Shown here in pieces: positions 60,101-64,000 of a stretch of DNA of 64,000 bases. Below the pieces are notes generated by a model. It made no database searches and had not been told where the DNA came from. It was given only the letters and a program-made list of their open reading frames with translations. The position numbers and the translations under genes were made by a program. Each line of letters opens with the position of its first letter. The first letter of the stretch is position 1. The DNA is from Hypomesus transpacificus (taxonomy: Eukaryota; Chordata; Actinopteri; Osmeriformes; Osmeridae). The stretch spans positions 9,123,390 to 9,187,389 of the forward strand of contig NC_061061.1 in NCBI RefSeq assembly GCF_021917145.1, written 5' to 3'.

Positions 60101-63100
60101 GAGGAGGCCTGTGCCCAGGTGGGTAGTGGCGCAGGGCTAGTCCCAGGCCCTTTGGAGGTCATCTTTGTGACTTCGCTCCTAATGTGGTCTGTACAGTCTG
60201 TTGGACTTGGTTTCTCAAAACTGCAGACTAAAGACCAAGAAAACTGAACTCCTCCTTTTCTTTCTTTTCCTCTCCTCTCTTTCTCCCCTCCTGTCTCCAT
60301 TTCTTCCTTTGTCTCTATCCTGTAGATATTCTGCGAGGCCAAGCGTACGTCCCCCAGCATCCTGTATATGCCCCACATCCAGCAGTGGTGGGTGACCATG
60401 GGCGCTGCCCTGAGAGCCACCTTCCTCAGCCTGCTCAGCGCCATCCCCTCCTTCTCGCCCGTGCTGCTGCTGGCCACATGCAGCCTGCCGCATGCAGACC
60501 TGGCCTACGAGGTCGGACACCACACATGACCACACACACCTTGCAGCCTGCTCCACACAGACCCATCCCACTTTAGACACGCGCCCTGCCCAAAAGCTAA
60601 CCCGTGTTGTCTGTCCTTGTTCAGATCCAGGACCTGTTCCGTATGGAGTACGGGGAGGTCTACCACGTCCAGCCCCCAACCCAGAAGGAGAGGAGTAACT
60701 TCTTTGAAGACCTTATCCTCAACCAAGCAGCCAAAGCCCCCGTATCAAAGAGAAAAGCAGGTAAGATGCTCTAGTGCATAATTTTTGTTGTTTTTATTAT
60801 CATTAAACCTAAACAGTCAACAACAATGTTTTTGCGCCTCATTTGAAACATTGAGTGAGCATGTATACTTGATTCAACAACAGTTAGCTCCGACCAAGTA
60901 ATTTGATTGGACAAGAGGCATTCCACAAGTGCTGATATTTGGCAATACACTGGGAATTGTAACGACACTTGTACCACCAGCGCTAATCCCTTTTGTGAAG
61001 GACAACGTTTGTGTTTTTGTGAAGGACAACGTTTATGTTGCTTGGCAACAGTACAGAGGAGTTGTGGAACAATTTTTTGTGTTGGCCAAATAAATTATGA
61101 AATAATAAACACACTCTTGGGATATCACTTTCATTTACGAGGACCCTAATGTTTGCCATGGCTGTCCCTCCCTCCAGTGTTACAGGCCCTGGAGGTGCTA
61201 CCAGTGGCCCCTGCGCCTCCCCCTCGCCAGCTGACCGAGAAGGAGCAACAGCGGCTGGAGGAACAGGAAGAGGACACTCTCAGGGAGCTCCGCCTCTTCC
61301 TGCGAGACGTCACCAACCGGCTGTCTCTTGACAAGCGATTCAAGGCCTTCACCAAGCCTGTGGACCTGGGGGAGGTGAGTGTCTGGGGCGTAAGGGTGGT
61401 GGCTGGGGACATTGCTCAGCTCTAATGGTGATTAGACTCATTGTCCAGAGCTCATGTAGGGCGAACTGAGTGTTGCTCTGTCTACAGTTATTGTGATTTA
61501 TTGCTGGTGCCATTTGTTGTATTTTCTTTTGGCCAGCATATTCTTTATTTATATTATATTAGTTTTTTGTATTTTATATTTTTATAATTTTTGTCGCCTT
61601 GTGATTATGCTGGATGTTGCCTTACCTTGTCTTAAGAATTGTGTTACCTAGAATTACCTGTTTTATGAGGTGCATAATGACAAACACATCTCTGAGAACT
61701 TTGATGTGAATAGCCCATGCACAGTCTCTCCTGGAGGAGTGGACAAGTGCACACTTCAGATGGTGTCACCTCCATCCTTCACAGGTGGTGATCCTGTGTT
61801 TTAATTATATAGTTTTAAACTTTTTCCTCCGGGACAGGTTCCAGACTATGCTACAGTGATCAAGCAGCCTATGGACCTGTCCACCATCATCTCCAGGATC
61901 GACCTGCACCAGTACGGGACTGCCAAGGAGTTCCTCCACGAAGTGGACCTCATCTGGCAGAACGCCCTTGAGTACAACCCTGACAGAGACCCTTCAGGTA
62001 GGAAAGTTCCCAACCCCTCACAAGACAATTGTTCTCACAACATCATCCATTTCATTATACAGTAACATTGTCATGATGGTGTGCGTTTGAGATTTCTTAA
62101 TTGCTGAAGTAAAACAACTAAACGTCAAAACGTGTTTGTTCTTCCAGACCGTCAGATTCGCCAGCGTGCCTGCGCTCTGAAGGACACAGTCCACGCCATC
62201 ATCCGAGACGAGCTGGACGAAGACTTTGAGAAGATCTGTGAAGACATCAAGGAGTCACGCAGCACAAGAGGTGAGTGTGCTTCGTGTTCCCCGTCTGGAA
62301 AGACCCTCAATACGCTTTCTCAGCTGTGGAGTAAAGGTAGCCTAGACCATTTCAACAAAACTGTCATTAAATGTTTAGTAAATGCACCCCTAAGGAGTCT
62401 GTGTCTCAAAAACGTCCCTGAGACAGCCTCCTCTGTGTTCCCTGTAGGCTGCTCAAAGTCAAGGTTCGCTCCATCCTACTACCATGTCCTGCCCAGACAG
62501 CCCCAGGCAGTGGAGCCCCCCACCGCTGAGGCTGCCCCTCCCAGAGATCTGCCACAGGCCTCTCTTGCAGTCGCCAGCACTCCTCGACACCCAGGTCACC
62601 ACCTACTGATGCCCCTGGGAATACCGGCAATACAGAACTACAACACCCAATATCACTAATCAACCTGATATCTAGCTATGTGTTATTTGTATTTGGCTGT
62701 GGTTCTTTAGGTCCCTTTTTAGAGGGGTATGGTACATTAGGAAGATGCTTCCTTCTTTTTCAGTCCCGTACGAGAGGTTGCAATCCTAACTGGTTCATTC
62801 AAATTCCTTGCGTCTTGTTCCACTGTTTCTCAAAGTGGCTTGTTCCCACAGCAGCCTATAGGAGGAAGAGGAGGAAGGGCCGCTGGTGCAACGGCTACCT
62901 GACCAGGAAGAAGGCTTCTCCTCACGCGTCCAAAGACGACTCAAACCTGCCTGACTCTGGGGAAGACGAGGAGGAGGAGGAAGAGGAGACTGACGGAAAA
63001 GTGATGGAGAGTGAGGAGGGTGAAGAGCAGGACACAGAGGGATTTAATGCTGAGCATGCCCAGACGGAGCAGGAGATCCAGCCAATGGAGGAGGAGGAGG

Positions 63101-63950
63101 CTGGGGAGATGGCCACTCGGGAACCTGCAGAGAGGGACAAAGCAAACAGCCATGCGCCAGGGGAGGGGGGAGACGGGAACAGCCAGGCTGCAGTAAAAGG
63201 GGGAGAGCAGACCAGCCAGGCGTCGTTGGAAGGGGGAGAAAGGAACAGCCAAGTGTCAACGAAGGGTAGAGACCAGAGGAGCTGTTCCCCCTCTGAAGCG
63301 GGAGACCAGAAGCTCCATGGCCCAGTAGAGGTAGGGGATCAAAGCAGCCAGGGCCCGTCAGACGAAGGAGAACAAGGCCAGAAGTCCACCACTCAGATCA
63401 CCGAAGCTGAGACACTAAAGCCAGCTGTGGAGGAGGAGGCTAGTACAGGTTAGTGCTAAAACATAACCACTGCCGAGTCACCAAGTGCTTTGCTTGTGCC
63501 AGGAATGCTGCTGGCTAAGTGCTGTTTGTTAATATATTCATGGGCTCCAGTAAGTCCCGTTTTTTTGTATCATGTCTCAGAGAAGGGCACAAGGCGTATG
63601 ACCCGTGGCCTGAAGAGCCAAGTTCTGCAACAGCAGATGATCGATGTGGACAAAGCCCTGGAGATCCTGGACCAGAAGATACCTCCACTCGTCGTGGACA
63701 GAGATAAGCTTAAGGTGAAATATCGCTGCCATGCTTCTCAAGCAAGGAACATTACCCATTCACATAAATCAGCCTCTGCTGTGTGGTCAGTTGGTATAGA
63801 AGCCGCTTTCTTGTGTTTCAGGAGCTGCTACTGAGAGTGGTTTCGAAAACAGAGGGCTATGAGGTCTATCAGCTAGAGAAGCTATACGCTCTGCTGTCTC
63901 AGAGCATCTACAGACACCGCAGAGACTATGACAAGACCAGTCTCCTACAG
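51122..63950 (+). CDS. atad2: ATPase family AAA domain-containing protein 2 (last exon outside window)
   Basis: A nuclear AAA+ ATPase and bromodomain chromatin factor that binds acetylated histones. 27 exons start at 51122, 51594, 51865, 52019, 52409, 55348, 55514, 55941, 56610, 56884, 57112, 57386, 57850, 58369, 58782, 59121, 59616, 59932, 60326, 60625, 61178, 61838, 62148, 62448, 62852, 63581 and 63822. Together they give 1430 phase-consistent codons. In order: the start [10 protein letters not shown]; an acidic tract in exon 7; Walker A GPPGTGKT (exon 12); Walker B FFDEIDG (exon 13); GATNRLD and RRPGRFDRE (exon 14); a second, degenerate AAA module with [13 protein letters not shown] (exon 18); the bromodomain with [16 protein letters not shown] and acetyl-lysine-binding Asn in [11 protein letters not shown] (exon 22); an acidic low-complexity exon 25; and a conserved end [20 protein letters not shown]. 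The start sequence and PRSPYNRR favour ATAD2 over ATAD2B. The exon 7 donor (GTTCGT) is weak. Intron 5 is enlarged by transposons. Confidence 0.95.
53578..55217 (+). mobile_element. Kolobok-like element with THAP-finger remnant
   Basis: Left flank TTAA at 53574-53577 and right flank TTGA at 55218-55221, one mismatch from a TTAA duplication. Terminal inverted repeats are AGTGGAACTGAAC at the left and the inverse GTTCAGTTCTACT-type sequence at the right. Internal THAP coding at 53813. An inverse copy of the left end occurs at 22165-22335. A further unclassified repeat starts near 54335 (AAGTTTAAGTATTTTATTG). Confidence 0.65.
53813..53965 (+). pseudogene. THAP zinc-finger exon of a transposase
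   Basis: Begins [17 protein letters not shown], then [20 protein letters not shown] and PLKRQPV, the C-x(2-4)-C and H...LP layout of a THAP finger. It runs into a possible donor TTTTAC|GTAAGA or a stop at 53965. The rest of the transposase is absent. THAP fingers occur in both Kolobok and P elements; the TTAA target suggests Kolobok. Confidence 0.6.
58020..58203 (-). mobile_element. tRNA-derived SINE in ATAD2 intron 13
   Basis: The minus strand begins GCCCCGGTAGCTCACCGGGT (A box), contains GGTTCAAATCC (a canonical B box) and GGCTCGGGCCATTTCTGCAT, then a purine-rich CTCTCTCTCCCATAC-type body. It is therefore an RNA polymerase III-type SINE inserted antisense to ATAD2. Confidence 0.8.
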
Positions 63951-64000
63951 GTTGGTTGTTTATTCAGTTTTTCTACCTTCTTTTCCTAATAGTCTGGACA

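Noticed and set aside
62922-63259. Ser- and Pro-rich minus-strand frames opposite ATAD2 exon 25
   Set aside because: Shadows of the acidic Glu-rich low-complexity coding exon.

Overview
ORGANISM. This is a piece of a ray-finned (teleost-type) fish chromosome. The host genes have short GT-AG exons and vertebrate protein sequence (MRPL32, PSMA2, ATAD2). Everything between them is the mixed DNA-transposon landscape typical of fish: Tc1, PIF/Harbinger, hAT, Kolobok, P element, KDZ, L2-type LINE 3' ends and tRNA-derived SINEs. There is no bacterial or viral gene content. The species cannot be named from the sequence. LAYOUT. 1-20.3 kb is almost entirely mobile elements: a truncated Harbinger element (1-1991), a full-length Tc1 element with an uninterrupted transposase frame (2813-4473), a degraded multi-segment mobile-element ORF of uncertain class (4514-6748), LINE fragments, hAT and Kolobok-like non-autonomous elements (several with exact target-site duplications, one hAT nested in another), a small Harbinger derivative, a Tc1/mariner-like derivative, a P-element exon and a Harbinger 5' fragment. 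20.3-28.8 kb is AT-rich and gene-poor, with a CCDC127-like pseudogene, one small two-exon gene that I do not recognise (minus strand) and possible unassigned exons. 28,849-45,566 is the most striking object: a single 16.7-kb DNA transposon bounded by an exact 8-bp target duplication (TATTACTC) and by about 1.45-kb terminal inverted repeats. Its two convergent genes are a small zinc-ribbon-type protein gene on the plus strand and a roughly 15-exon KDZ-superfamily (Zisupton/Dileera-like) transposase gene on the minus strand. The 3' sides of both genes also carry a shared inverted repeat with a polyadenylation signal, so the element is nearly mirror-symmetric. The copy shows lesions, carries nested MITEs and a SINE, and is interrupted by a 500-N assembly gap that may be spurious. 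45.6-64 kb is the host gene block: MRPL32 (minus) head-to-head with PSMA2 (plus, complete, 8 exons, 234 aa), then ATAD2 (plus, 27 exons visible, 1430 codons, last exon beyond the window). ATAD2 intron 5 is expanded by a MITE that was itself hit by a THAP-bearing Kolobok-like element, and intron 13 contains a tRNA-derived SINE. HOW THE PARTS RELATE. The host genes are unrelated housekeeping functions: mitochondrial ribosome, 20S proteasome core, and a chromatin AAA+/bromodomain ATPase. MRPL32 and PSMA2 plausibly share a 281-bp bidirectional promoter. In the giant KDZ element, the long terminal repeats place the same upstream sequence in front of both internal genes, which suggests co-regulation of the transposase and its accessory protein; this is inference. 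Exon coordinates were read by eye from splice motifs and reading phase and could be off by a few bases.
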